The position numbers were made by a program, and so were the translations under genes. This document shows positions 1 through 8,202 of a stretch of 64,000 nucleotides of DNA, piece after piece. The notes below the pieces were generated by a model. The model had not been told where the DNA came from. It saw only the letters and a program-made list of their open reading frames with translations, and did no database searches. How positions within the stretch are numbered: the first letter of the stretch is position 1; every line of letters starts with the position of its first letter. The stretch is from Comamonadaceae bacterium (lineage in GTDB: Bacteria > Pseudomonadota > Gammaproteobacteria > Burkholderiales > Burkholderiaceae_C): NCBI GenBank assembly GCA_947478725.1, contig CANJWZ010000009.1:1-64000 (forward strand). The letters are read 5' to 3'.

Positions 1-378
1 AGGCGGGCAAACGCACGCCAGCGGCCTGCAAAGGCAGTAAACCGGGGGCAATATGCCCACAAAATCGGTAAAAACGCACCTCAGGTTTCATCGAATGAAT
101 TCTTGACGTTCAACTCACGCTACGGCGGGGGTTGTGCAGACCTTCCTTAAAACAGTTTTGCCTTTTCCGGTGGGGCTGGTGGTGGTGTGCGGACTTTTTT
201 GGGTGCGCAGGCCTTGGACTGGGCCATTGCAACGCTGCTGGCCTTGGGTGCGCGTGTTGGCAAAGGCGCAGGGTAGCGTCCAGCGCATCGCCATTGACTC
301 TGGCCAGTTCACTATCAGTCTTTGATGGATAGAACGCGATGAATGAGCTTTGTCAACATGACCCGCTATCATCAGTGC
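1..378. other. No recognisable gene; upstream region of the SIS-domain gene
   Basis: I recognise no gene here. On the minus strand an ATG at 89-91 opens a 30-codon frame that runs off the window edge; it has no ribosome binding site and matches no family I know. Short plus-strand frames around 132-332 look non-coding. In E. coli the neighbour upstream of diaA is yraN, but no YraN-like sequence is visible in any frame. The promoter of the following gene presumably lies in the last 150 bases, though I cannot point to convincing -35/-10 boxes. Confidence 0.4.
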
Positions 379-978
379 ATGCTTGAACAAAGAATTGAAC
401 AGCACTTTATTGACAGCGCTGACTTGAAATACCAGTCGGCGCAAGTGTTGTCCAAACCCATCGCCGCAGCCGTTCAGGCCATTTTGGCCAGTGTGACCAG
501 CGGCGGCAAAGTCCTGGCTTGTGGCAATGGCGGTTCTGCCGCAGATGCACAGCACTTCGCAGCCGAGTTTGTAGGGCGTTATGAGCGCGAGCGGCCCGAG
601 CTGGCTGCCATGGCGCTGACGACTGACAGCTCCATCCTCACCGCCATTGCAAACGACTACGACTTCAACGTCATTTTCTCCAAACAGGTGCGTGCCTTTG
701 GCGGCGCTGGGGACGTGTTGCTGGCGCTCAGCACCAGCGGCAACTCTGGCAATGTGCTGGCCGCGATTGAAGCGGCGCATGAGCGCGACATGACCGTGGT
801 GGCCCTGACCGGCCGAAGCGGCGGAAAAATTACCCACGCCCTGCGTGAAACCGATGTTCATATCTGTGTGCCGCATGAACGTACTGCGCGCATTCAGGAG
901 GTTCATCTTCTTGTGCTGCACTGCATTTGTGACGGTGTGGATGCCCAGTTACTAGGCGATCAGGAGTCTTCCTTATGA
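379..978 (+). CDS. gmhA: SIS-domain phosphosugar isomerase family protein (GmhA/DiaA type)
   Basis: The 199-residue protein is a single SIS domain. Visible features are the glycine-rich phosphosugar loop (CGNGGSAADAQHFAAEF, about residues 51-67), the STSGNSGN loop and the C-terminal ARIQEVH helix. The family includes GmhA, which makes D-glycero-D-manno-heptose 7-phosphate for LPS core, and DiaA, which binds DnaA at replication initiation. The acidic residue after QHFAA and the histidine in IQEVH, which are catalytic in GmhA, are both present, so isomerase activity is possible. Synteny with the next gene (diaA-dolP order) favours a DiaA orthologue. The start at 379 gives the usual MLEQRI N-terminus; an in-frame ATG at 343 is possible. 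It overlaps the next gene by ATGA. Confidence 0.9.
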   Translation: MLEQRIEQHFIDSADLKYQSAQVLSKPIAAAVQAILASVTSGGKVLACGNGGSAADAQHFAAEFVGRYERERPELAAMALTTDSSILTAIANDYDFNVIFSKQVRAFGGAGDVLLALSTSGNSGNVLAAIEAAHERDMTVVALTGRSGGKITHALRETDVHICVPHERTARIQEVHLLVLHCICDGVDAQLLGDQESSL

Positions 979-1637
979 GACGTGTTTTATTCAACCCACT
1001 GGTTTTGTCTTTTTGCGCGGCAGCTTTGCTGCTGACTTCTCTGACCGCCTGCGTGCCGCTGCTCATTGGCGGCGCAGCGGCAGGCGGCACACTGATGGCA
1101 ACAGACCGCCGCACGACGGGTGCGCAGCTTGAAGACGAAGGCATTGAACTGCGTGGCGCCAGCCGTATCCGCAGCAATCTGGGAGAACGCGGCCACGTCA
1201 ACCTGACCAGTTACAACCGCCAGGTCTTGCTAACGGGCGAGGTGCCCACAGCGCAGGACAAACAGTTGCTCGATCAGATCGTTTCACGTGTCGAAAACGT
1301 CACCTCAGTGGTCAATGAAGTGGTGGTCGCAGCTAATTCAAGCCTGACCCAGCGCTCATCAGACCTACTGATCAGCAGCCGCGTGAAAGCACGACTGATT
1401 GACGCGCCAGATCTGTTTTCAAACGCGTTCAAGGTGGTGACAGAGCGCGGCACCACTTACCTGATGGGCCGCGTGACGCAGCGCGAAGCAGACCGCGCGA
1501 CCAATCTGGTTCGCTCGACTTCAGGCGTTCAAAAAGTGATCCGGATTTTTGACATCATCAGCGAAGATGAACTGGCGCGCATGCTGCCCACGCCAGCCAA
1601 GCGGCAACCTGCCGGCGCGACGCCAGCGGCCAAGTGA
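975..1637 (+). CDS. BON-domain outer-membrane lipoprotein, DolP/YraP-like
   Basis: The 220-residue protein starts with a lipoprotein signal peptide whose lipobox LTAC places the acylated cysteine at residue 26. Two BON domains follow (roughly residues 60-125 and 135-200), with the typical VLLTGEV and TYLMGRV strands, and then an Ala/Pro-rich tail. E. coli DolP is an outer-membrane lipoprotein that binds anionic phospholipid and maintains envelope integrity. The start codon overlaps the upstream stop (ATGA), so the pair is probably translationally coupled. This gene order, SIS protein then BON lipoprotein, is the diaA-dolP order of gammaproteobacteria. Confidence 0.88.
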   Translation: MRRVLFNPLVLSFCAAALLLTSLTACVPLLIGGAAAGGTLMATDRRTTGAQLEDEGIELRGASRIRSNLGERGHVNLTSYNRQVLLTGEVPTAQDKQLLDQIVSRVENVTSVVNEVVVAANSSLTQRSSDLLISSRVKARLIDAPDLFSNAFKVVTERGTTYLMGRVTQREADRATNLVRSTSGVQKVIRIFDIISEDELARMLPTPAKRQPAGATPAAK

Positions 1638-1668
1638 TCCATTTTTCAGCAGGCAGCCCTGACAAAAA

Positions 1669-1721
1669 TGAGCCTCCCCCCCTGGGGCAATGCGAGGCGC
1701 GGCGTGAGAGCGTGCGGGCGT
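1669..1721. repeat. Possible degenerate copy of the GC-palindrome element
   Basis: The gap between the BON lipoprotein and the convergent dehydrogenase gene holds a C-run/G-run hairpin (CCCCCCTGGGG) followed by a GC-rich tail ending AGCGTGCGGGC. This resembles the 49-bp element found at 14781 and 37104, whose tail is AGCGTGGGGGC. Similarity is by eye and weak. It could also simply work as a hairpin between convergent transcripts. Confidence 0.3.
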
Positions 1722-1722
1722 A

Positions 1723-2628
1723 CTATTTCAGGCGTTTGATCAGGCTGGACGTGTCCCAACGCTGGCCGCCCAGGGCTTGTACGTCCGCATAAAACTGGTC
1801 AACCAGTGCCGTCACCGGCAGACGAGCACCATTGCGCTTGGCTTCGTCCAGCACCAGGCCCAGGTCTTTGCGCATCCAGTCCACCGCAAAACCAAAATCA
1901 AATTTGTCGGCCACCATGGTCTTGCCGCGGTTGTCGAGTTGCCAGCTTTGCGCTGCGCCCTTGCCAATGACGTCGAGCACCTGGTTCACGTCCAGCCCAG
2001 CCTTTTGACCAAAAGCCACGGCCTCACTCAAACCCTGCACCAGTCCGGCAATACAGATCTGGTTGACCATTTTGGTGAGCTGGCCCGCGCCGCTTGCACC
2101 CATCAGGGTAAAGGCTTTTGAAAACGCCATGCCGACCGGTTTAACGGCGTCAAATGCGGCGCTATCACCACCACACATCACCGTCAGCGCACCATTTTGT
2201 GCACCTGCCTGGCCGCCAGAAACGGGGGCGTCCACAAAGTGAAGGCCCAGGCTTTTAGCAGCAGCATAAAGTTCGCGGGCGACATCAGCAGACGCTGTGG
2301 TGTGGTCGACAAAAATAGCGCCTGGCTTCATGCCTGCCAGCGCGCCGTCGGCACCCAGCACCACACTGCGCAAGTCGGCATCGTTGCCAACGCAGCAGAA
2401 CACCATGTCAGCATCCTCGGCGGCGGCTTTAGGCGTCAGGCCGTGCGTGCTGCCCGCAAACTCGGCACAGAACGAAGCAGATTTGGCTGCTGTGCGGTTG
2501 TAAACGCCAACCTGGTGGCCGGCAGTTGCCAGATGGCCAGCCATGGGGTAGCCCATCACGCCCAAGCCTAAAAAAGCGACTTTTTGCGGGCTTGTGGATT
2601 CATAGGTTCTGGCATGGATAGATGACAT
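1723..2628 (-). CDS. NAD(P)-dependent beta-hydroxyacid dehydrogenase (GarR/GlxR/MmsB family)
   Basis: The 301-residue protein has an N-terminal Rossmann fold with the FLGLGVMGYPMAGHL dinucleotide-binding motif, the substrate-binding segment DAPVSGGQAGA, and the family's catalytic lysine in GQLTKMVNQI. This family reduces tartronate semialdehyde to glycerate or oxidises 3-hydroxyisobutyrate. The sequence alone does not fix the substrate. ATG 2628 is chosen because it begins just before the Rossmann strand; upstream residues to 2676 look non-coding. It lies 56 bases downstream of pilU on the same strand, but the function is unrelated. Confidence 0.85.
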   Translation of the reverse strand: MSSIHARTYESTSPQKVAFLGLGVMGYPMAGHLATAGHQVGVYNRTAAKSASFCAEFAGSTHGLTPKAAAEDADMVFCCVGNDADLRSVVLGADGALAGMKPGAIFVDHTTASADVARELYAAAKSLGLHFVDAPVSGGQAGAQNGALTVMCGGDSAAFDAVKPVGMAFSKAFTLMGASGAGQLTKMVNQICIAGLVQGLSEAVAFGQKAGLDVNQVLDVIGKGAAQSWQLDNRGKTMVADKFDFGFAVDWMRKDLGLVLDEAKRNGARLPVTALVDQFYADVQALGGQRWDTSSLIKRLK

Positions 2629-2684
2629 GTGGAGCTTTCGTGGATGGAGGGTTACAAGCCGGGCTGAAGCGGCCAAAGATCGGG

Positions 2685-3821
2685 TTAAACAACCGCAAAG
2701 TTTTCGGTGCCTGCCGCCAGGTCAATCGACTTGGCACGCTTCGAACTGAGCTTGATCTGTAGCCGTAAGTCGTTCACTGAATCGGCATTGCGCAGGGCAT
2801 CTTCATAAGTGATGACGTTGTTTTCGAAGGCGTCAAACAGGGCTTGGTCAAACGTCTGCATACCCAGATTACGACTTTTCTTCATGATCTCCTTGATTTC
2901 GGAGACATCGCCCTTGAAGATCAGGTCAGAGATCAGGGGGGTGTTCAGCATCACCTCGACCACGGCTGCACGCCCCTTGCCGTCTTGCTTGGGAATCAAA
3001 CGCTGTGAGATCATACCCTTGAGGTTCAAAGACAGGTCCATCAGCAACTGTGCCCGGCGTTCTTCCGGGAAAAAATTGATGATGCGGTCGAGCGCCTGAT
3101 TGGCACTGTTGGCGTGCAGGGTACACATGCACAGGTGTCCGGTTTCTGCAAAGGCAATCGCGTGTTCCATCGTTTCACGATCACGCACCTCACCCATCAG
3201 GATCACATCCGGCGCCTGACGCAAGGTATTTTTAAGTGCCGCCTCCCAGCTGTCGGTGTCCAGGCCCACTTCGCGCTGGGTGATGACACAGTTTTTATGG
3301 GGATGGACAAATTCAATCGGGTCTTCAATCGTGATGATGTGGCCAAACGACTGCTCGTTGCGCCAGTCAATCATGGCGGCCAGCGTGGTAGTTTTGCCCG
3401 AGCCTGTCGCGCCGACCAAAATCGTCAGGCCGCGTTTGGCCATCGCGACCTCCTTGAGCACCTGGGGCATGCCCAGACCATCGATCGTTGGCAGCACAGC
3501 CGGGATCACCCGAATCACCATGCCTACCTTGCCTTGCTGGATAAAGGCGTTAACGCGAAATCGCCCCAGGCTCGGCGGGCTGATGGCGAAGTTGCATTCT
3601 TTGGTGCGCTCAAATTCTGCCGCCTGCTTGTCATTCATGATGGCGCGTGCCAGAGCTATCGTATGCCCCGCATTCAAGGGCTGAGGCGACACCTTGGTCA
3701 CCTTGCCATCCACCTTGATGGCCGGCGGGAAGTCACCCGTGATGAACAAGTCACTGCCATTGCGGCTGACCATCAGTTTGAGTAAATCGTTGATAAATTT
3801 ACTGGCTTGGTCGCGTTCCAT
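2685..3821 (-). CDS. pilU: Type IV pilus twitching motility ATPase PilU
   Basis: This 378-residue protein is a secretion ATPase of the GspE/PilT superfamily. It has a PAS-like N-terminal domain (residues 1-100), Walker A GATGSGKTT (about 137-145), an Asp box around IEDPIEFVH, Walker B in VILMGEVRD, and the His box in CTLHANSA. PilU is the accessory retraction motor that works with PilT in the inner membrane at the pilus base. It differs from the upstream paralogue by its longer C-terminal tail, which is typical of PilU. The 20-base gap to pilT implies a pilTU operon. Confidence 0.95.
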   Translation of the reverse strand: MERDQASKFINDLLKLMVSRNGSDLFITGDFPPAIKVDGKVTKVSPQPLNAGHTIALARAIMNDKQAAEFERTKECNFAISPPSLGRFRVNAFIQQGKVGMVIRVIPAVLPTIDGLGMPQVLKEVAMAKRGLTILVGATGSGKTTTLAAMIDWRNEQSFGHIITIEDPIEFVHPHKNCVITQREVGLDTDSWEAALKNTLRQAPDVILMGEVRDRETMEHAIAFAETGHLCMCTLHANSANQALDRIINFFPEERRAQLLMDLSLNLKGMISQRLIPKQDGKGRAAVVEVMLNTPLISDLIFKGDVSEIKEIMKKSRNLGMQTFDQALFDAFENNVITYEDALRNADSVNDLRLQIKLSSKRAKSIDLAAGTENFAVV

Positions 3822-3841
3822 AGGCGACTCCTTTCAAAAAT

Positions 3842-4885
3842 CTAGCCTGGGAAGTTCTCGGGACTTTTGGCTTTGCCACGCGCCTCGCCAACAGAAATAA
3901 TGTCTCGCTTGACCAGGTCCGTCAGGTCTTGATCCAGCGTTTGCATACCCACGCTATTGCCGGTTTGAATGGAGGAGTACATCTGCGCGACCTTGCCTTC
4001 GCGAATCAGGTTGCGAATCGCGCTGGTGCCCAGCATGATTTCGTGCGCCGCCACGCGGCCCTGACCATCTTTGGTTTTGCACAGGGTTTGCGAGATCACC
4101 GCTTGCAGCGATTCAGACAGCATTGAGCGGATCATTTCCTTTTCTTCTCCCGGAAACACGTCAATGATTCGGTCAATGGTTTTAGCTGCACTGGACGTAT
4201 GTAGCGTGCCGAAGACAAGGTGGCCGGTTTCTGCTGCCGACATGGCCAGTCGAATGGTTTCCAGGTCGCGCATCTCACCGACCAGAATCGCGTCCGGGTC
4301 TTCGCGCAGGGCCGACCTCAGTGCGGCGCTAAAGCTCAGGGTGTGCGGGCCGACTTCGCGCTGGTTGATCAAGCATTTTTTGGACTCGTGCACAAACTCG
4401 ACCGGGTCTTCAACGGTCAGGATGTGGCCATACTTGTTTTCATTCAGGTAATTGACCATGGCAGCCAGCGTGGTGGACTTGCCCGAGCCGGTCGGGCCAG
4501 TGACCAAAACCAAACCGCGCGGCTTCATGGCCAGGTCACCAAAAATCTTGGGGGTGTTGAGCTGCTCAAGTGACAAAATTTTAGAAGGAATCGTCCGAAA
4601 CACGGCGCCTGCACCGCGGTTTTGGTTAAAGGCATTGACGCGAAAGCGTGACAGGCCGTCAAGCTCAAACGAAAAGTCGATTTCTAAAAACTCTTCATAG
4701 TTCTTGCGCTGGGTGTCGTTCATGATGTCGTAGACCATGGCGTGCACCTGCTTGTGGGCAAGCGGTTCGACGTTGATGCGCCGCACATCACCATGCACGC
4801 GGATCATGGGCGGCAAGCCTGCGGACAGGTGCAAGTCGGATGCCTTGTTCTTGACGCTGAAGGCCAGCAGTTGGGTAATGTCCAT
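3842..4885 (-). CDS. pilT: Type IV pilus retraction ATPase PilT
   Basis: The 347-residue hexameric ATPase powers pilus depolymerisation, driving twitching motility and natural DNA uptake. Visible features are Walker A GPTGSGKST at residues 130-138, the Asp box VEDPVEFVH, Walker B ILVGEMRD, the His box GTLHTSSA, and a C-terminal region matching the PilT AIRNLIREGK helix. The length matches the family. ATG 4885 gives the standard MDITQLL N-terminus; 11 further upstream codons are in frame but atypical. It is divergent from yggS with a 52-base gap, the common pilT-yggS arrangement. The pilin gene itself is about 55 kb away in this window. Confidence 0.96.
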   Translation of the reverse strand: MDITQLLAFSVKNKASDLHLSAGLPPMIRVHGDVRRINVEPLAHKQVHAMVYDIMNDTQRKNYEEFLEIDFSFELDGLSRFRVNAFNQNRGAGAVFRTIPSKILSLEQLNTPKIFGDLAMKPRGLVLVTGPTGSGKSTTLAAMVNYLNENKYGHILTVEDPVEFVHESKKCLINQREVGPHTLSFSAALRSALREDPDAILVGEMRDLETIRLAMSAAETGHLVFGTLHTSSAAKTIDRIIDVFPGEEKEMIRSMLSESLQAVISQTLCKTKDGQGRVAAHEIMLGTSAIRNLIREGKVAQMYSSIQTGNSVGMQTLDQDLTDLVKRDIISVGEARGKAKSPENFPG

Positions 4886-4937
4886 CCCGGAAGTCCTTAA
4901 AACAATGCCGACGCACAAAGCGGTTTACAGTTGGATT

Positions 4938-5630
4938 ATGACCATGATCGCCAGCCGCCTGAGCACCGTAAGAGACCGACTATCTGCTGCCTGCAAGGCC
5001 GCAGGCCGTGACCCGGCATCGGTACGTTTGCTGGCTGTCTCAAAAACTTTTGGAGACGACGCAGTCGCGCAAGCCATCGCAGCCGGGCAATTGGCTTTTG
5101 GTGAAAACTACATCGCCGAAGGTGTCGAAAAGATCATCGCCTTGCGCCAGTACCCGCTTCTTGAATGGCACTGTATTGGCCCGGTGCAAAGTAACAAGAC
5201 ACGCCTGGTGGCGGAGCATTTTGACTGGGTGCAGTCGGTCGACCGACTGAAGATCGCGCAGCGCCTGAGTGAGCAGCGCCCGCCGCATTTGCCGCCGCTA
5301 CAACTGTGTCTGCAAGTCAATGTAGATGGTGGGGCCAACAAGTCGGGCGTCACACCAGACGAGTTGATGGCGCTGATACAAGAAGTCATCAAGCTGCCGC
5401 GCCTGCGCCTGCGCGGCCTGATGACCATCCCTGAACCGGCGATTGATTTTGCAACAGCATGCGCGGTGCATTCAGAGGCCAGAGCCCTGTTTGACAAGGT
5501 CAACCGTGCCGGCTTGTTGACGGAACCAATGGACACGTTGTCAATGGGCATGACGGCTGACCTGGAGGCCGCCATCGCCTCAGGCAGCAGCATGGTCAGG
5601 GTGGGTACGGCTATTTTTGGTGGGCGCTGA
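4938..5630 (+). CDS. yggS: PLP homeostasis protein YggS/PROSC (YBL036C-type)
   Basis: The 230-residue protein is a single-domain, alanine-racemase-like TIM barrel that binds pyridoxal 5'-phosphate without known enzymatic activity and buffers cellular PLP. The PLP lysine lies in LLAVSKTF (about residue 35). GENYIAEG, WHCIGPVQSNK, GLMTIP and the closing SMGMTADLEAAI...RVGTAIFG segments are all conserved family blocks. The start at 4938 is chosen because the upstream in-frame extension reads through the pilT promoter and start region. Family knowledge places it beside pilT in many proteobacteria. Confidence 0.93.
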   Translation: MTMIASRLSTVRDRLSAACKAAGRDPASVRLLAVSKTFGDDAVAQAIAAGQLAFGENYIAEGVEKIIALRQYPLLEWHCIGPVQSNKTRLVAEHFDWVQSVDRLKIAQRLSEQRPPHLPPLQLCLQVNVDGGANKSGVTPDELMALIQEVIKLPRLRLRGLMTIPEPAIDFATACAVHSEARALFDKVNRAGLLTEPMDTLSMGMTADLEAAIASGSSMVRVGTAIFGGR

Positions 5631-5715
5631 TATCGGCCATCAAGGAACGGATTTTCAGCCTCGGCCGATGATGGTCAGGTAGGTATCGAGTGAGCCTTCG
5701 TGGCATTCGCTAGCA

Positions 5716-5742
5716 ATCCCAGCCATCCCAGCCATCCCAGCA
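5716..5742. repeat. Three tandem copies of a 9-bp unit
   Basis: The unit ATCCCAGCC occurs three times head to tail; the last copy ends in A. It lies in the 230-base gap between yggS and the cobalamin adenosyltransferase gene. No function is evident. It could be a slippage-prone microsatellite. Confidence 0.8.
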
Positions 5743-5834
5743 CTAGTCCGTTCACCACTTTTTTTAGCGGTTCATTTTGTGTCTTTTCAACGCAAAGGTG
5801 TGAATGCTTTCAAACCAAACCATCAGAGCGTTTT

Positions 5835-5855
5835 TTGCTATTGATTAAATAGCAA
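5835..5855. repeat. AT-rich perfect hairpin
   Basis: Arms TTGCTATT and AATAGCAA (8 bp, perfect) flank a 5-base loop, just 5 bases past the 3' end of the minus-strand adenosyltransferase gene. The T-run is on the plus strand before the hairpin, so it is not a standard intrinsic terminator in either direction. Similar AT-rich TAGC-containing hairpins sit in the gaps near 30732 and 39401. Confidence 0.6.
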
Positions 5856-5860
5856 TGAGC

Positions 5861-6430
5861 CTAGTCTGAATTTGTCTCGCGCTGCATCCGTTCGCTCTTC
5901 CAGTACACGTCATCGCCACCATTCATCCGGTTCAGAACACGCGACAGCACAAACAGCAAATCACTCAAGCGGTTCAGGTACTGGCGTGGTGCATCCTTCA
6001 GCGCCTCCGTCGAACCGAGCGCGACCACGGCTCGCTCAGCCCGGCGGGCCACCGTGCGGCAGACATGGGCCAGGCAAGCGGCTCTTGAACCCGCAGGCAA
6101 GATGAACTCAGCCAGCCGCGGCAAGGCAGCGTTGTATTGCTCAAGTGCCGCATCGAGTTGCGCAACGGCTTCAGGTTTGAGTAGTTCATAACCCGGAATA
6201 CTCAACTCCCCTCCGAGATTAAACAGCTGGTGTTGCACCTCCACCAATAGGTTGCGAACGTCGCCAGGCATGTCCTCGCACAGCAATACGCCGATGTTGG
6301 AGTTGAGCTCGTCGACATCACCCATGGCGTGCACGCGCAGGCTGTCCTTGCTGACGCGGGTGTTGTCTCCCAGTCCGGTGGTGCCGTTGTCACCGGTGCG
6401 GGTAGCAATTTGTGTAAGTCGGTTGGCCAT
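5861..6430 (-). CDS. Cob(I)alamin adenosyltransferase, PduO/MMAB type
   Basis: The 189-residue protein transfers the adenosyl group of ATP to cob(I)alamin to give adenosylcobalamin. The PduO-type ATP-binding signature TRTGDNGTTGLGD is at residues 9-21, and the GDVDELNS block is the next conserved segment. The C-terminal helix YLNRLSDLLFVLSRVLN followed by the WKSERMQRE tail is also characteristic. ATG 6430 gives the family's short N-terminus; 15 upstream in-frame residues are not conserved. No other cobalamin gene and no cobalamin riboswitch is seen nearby, so it probably serves salvage or a B12-dependent mutase elsewhere. Confidence 0.93.
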   Translation of the reverse strand: MANRLTQIATRTGDNGTTGLGDNTRVSKDSLRVHAMGDVDELNSNIGVLLCEDMPGDVRNLLVEVQHQLFNLGGELSIPGYELLKPEAVAQLDAALEQYNAALPRLAEFILPAGSRAACLAHVCRTVARRAERAVVALGSTEALKDAPRQYLNRLSDLLFVLSRVLNRMNGGDDVYWKSERMQRETNSD

Positions 6431-6638
6431 AATGCCTTTGGGTTGGCTGAAATAAACAAGGGGCCGAAGCCCCAACTGATAGGCAGGACTTTATCAGACC
6501 GTTTTGAGGTTGACAGGTCGTATCCATGACCGCTTTTGCGCCGCTTGTGAATCGTTCCATAATGTTGGCTGGACGGTTTTGGCTCTGACAAACCGCCTCG
6601 AAAACATGCGTCTTTTGAATGCTATTTCTGGAGCCCCC

Positions 6639-8060
6639 ATGAACGCACCCTTACCTGTCCACCTGCTGCCCGAAATCGCCCAGCGCGAAACGCCTGCCGC
6701 TTTCATTGATGCGTTGAGGGTACGCTTTGCAGATCGCTGCTCGACCGCCATGGTGGTGCGTGAGCAGCATGGTCGGGACGAGTCATCGTTTGCAGCGCCG
6801 CCGCCATCAGCGGTGGTGTTTGCTGAAAGCACGTCGGATGTGTCGGATGCCGTCAGACTGGCCGGTCAATTCAATGTCCCCGTGATTCCGTTTGGTGTCG
6901 GCACCTCGCTGGAAGGCCATTTGCTGGCCGTGCAGGGCGGCATCAGCATTGACATGAGCCGCATGAACAAGGTGCTGCACATCAACGCCGAAGATTTGAC
7001 CGTAACGGTGCAACCCGGCGTGACCCGAAAGCAACTCAATGAAGAAGTCAAAAGCACCGGGCTTTTCTTTCCCATTGACCCAGGCGCAGACGCAACGCTG
7101 GGCGGCATGAGTGCCACGCGCGCCAGCGGGACGAATGCGGTGCGCTACGGCACCATGCGTGAAAACGTCTTGGCGCTTGAAGTGGTGACAGCCAGCGGCG
7201 ACGTGATCCGGACGGGTACGCGGGCCAAAAAATCTTCCGCAGGCTATGACCTGACGCGCTTGATGGTCGGCAGTGAAGGCACGCTGGGCGTGATCACTGA
7301 AGTGACCGTCAAGTTGTACCCGTTGCCCGAAGCGATCAGCGCTGCGGTGTGCTCCTTCCCGAGCATCGAGGCAGCGGTGCGCACCACGATTGAAGTGATT
7401 CAAATGGGCATTCCGATTGCCCGGGTAGAACTGATTGACCACAACACGGTGCGCATGGTCAACAAGCATTCAAAACTTGAGCTGCGTGAAGAGCCGATGC
7501 TGCTGATGGAGTTTCATGGTTCACCGGCTAGCGTCAAAGAACAGGCCGAGCTGGTGCAAGAGCTGAGCCAGGGCCATGGCGGCGGTTCTTTTGAATGGGC
7601 CAGCACGCCTGAAGAACGCACACGGCTGTGGACAGCGCGGCACAACGCTTACTTTGCCGCCATCCAGTCGCGGCCCGGTTGCCGCGCGATTTCAACCGAC
7701 ACCTGCGTGCCGATTTCACGCTTGGCCGACTGCCTGCTGGACTCGATCGCCGAGGTGGATGCGACCGACATTCCGTACTTCCTGGTCGGCCATGTGGGGG
7801 ACGGCAACTTTCACTTTGGCTACCTGATTGACCCGAACATTCCTGAGGAGCGCCGCATTGCTGAAGAGCTGAACCACAAGCTGGTGAGCCGGGCTTTGGC
7901 CCTTGAAGGCACCTGCACCGGCGAACACGGTGTCGGCCTGCACAAGATGGATTTCCTGATCACCGAGGCAGGCGATGGGGCTGTCAACATGATGCGCACC
8001 ATCAAGCGGGCGCTGGACCCGCAAAACATCATGAATCCCGGGAAAATATTTGCGCTATAA
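6639..8060 (+). CDS. FAD-linked oxidase, D-lactate dehydrogenase (cytochrome)/glycolate oxidase GlcD type
   Basis: The 473-residue flavoprotein has an FAD-binding PCMH domain (about residues 50-230) with the PFGVGTSLEGH and SEGTLGVITEV motifs. A FAD-oxidase C-terminal domain follows with the GHVGDGNFH metal/substrate motif and the closing GTCTGEHGVGLHK block. Such enzymes oxidise D-lactate, glycolate or D-2-hydroxy acids and pass electrons to the respiratory chain. GGAG at 6630-6633 is well spaced for ATG 6639; the in-frame starts at 6504 and 6606 lack such a site. It stands alone between oppositely oriented genes. The precise 2-hydroxyacid is not determined by sequence. Confidence 0.88.
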   Translation: MNAPLPVHLLPEIAQRETPAAFIDALRVRFADRCSTAMVVREQHGRDESSFAAPPPSAVVFAESTSDVSDAVRLAGQFNVPVIPFGVGTSLEGHLLAVQGGISIDMSRMNKVLHINAEDLTVTVQPGVTRKQLNEEVKSTGLFFPIDPGADATLGGMSATRASGTNAVRYGTMRENVLALEVVTASGDVIRTGTRAKKSSAGYDLTRLMVGSEGTLGVITEVTVKLYPLPEAISAAVCSFPSIEAAVRTTIEVIQMGIPIARVELIDHNTVRMVNKHSKLELREEPMLLMEFHGSPASVKEQAELVQELSQGHGGGSFEWASTPEERTRLWTARHNAYFAAIQSRPGCRAISTDTCVPISRLADCLLDSIAEVDATDIPYFLVGHVGDGNFHFGYLIDPNIPEERRIAEELNHKLVSRALALEGTCTGEHGVGLHKMDFLITEAGDGAVNMMRTIKRALDPQNIMNPGKIFAL

Positions 8061-8202
8061 ATACGGGAGCGCCACGGCCAAGCTTCTCTGGGGCTACAGG
8101 CCTATTCGCAACCTAAAATGGCCTAAATACCTTCACGGATACTTAAAATCGGGCATCCAGCAAGGGCGTCAGGACGCGCACAAACAGGTGCGTAGGCTCG
8201 CA

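Noticed and set aside
1-91. Possible partial minus-strand gene such as rsmI at the window edge
   Set aside because: The 30 visible residues do not resemble RsmI or YraN, and there is no ribosome binding site.
115-921. 268-codon minus-strand open frame opposite the SIS-domain gene
   Set aside because: It is antisense to a clear SIS-domain gene, has low-complexity His/Gln/Arg composition and matches no family.
5716-5742. Possible CRISPR-like or VNTR array
   Set aside because: Only three 9-bp units without spacers.
5835-5855. Intrinsic terminator for the adenosyltransferase gene
   Set aside because: The hairpin is perfect, but the T-run precedes it on the plus strand and an A-run follows it on the minus strand.
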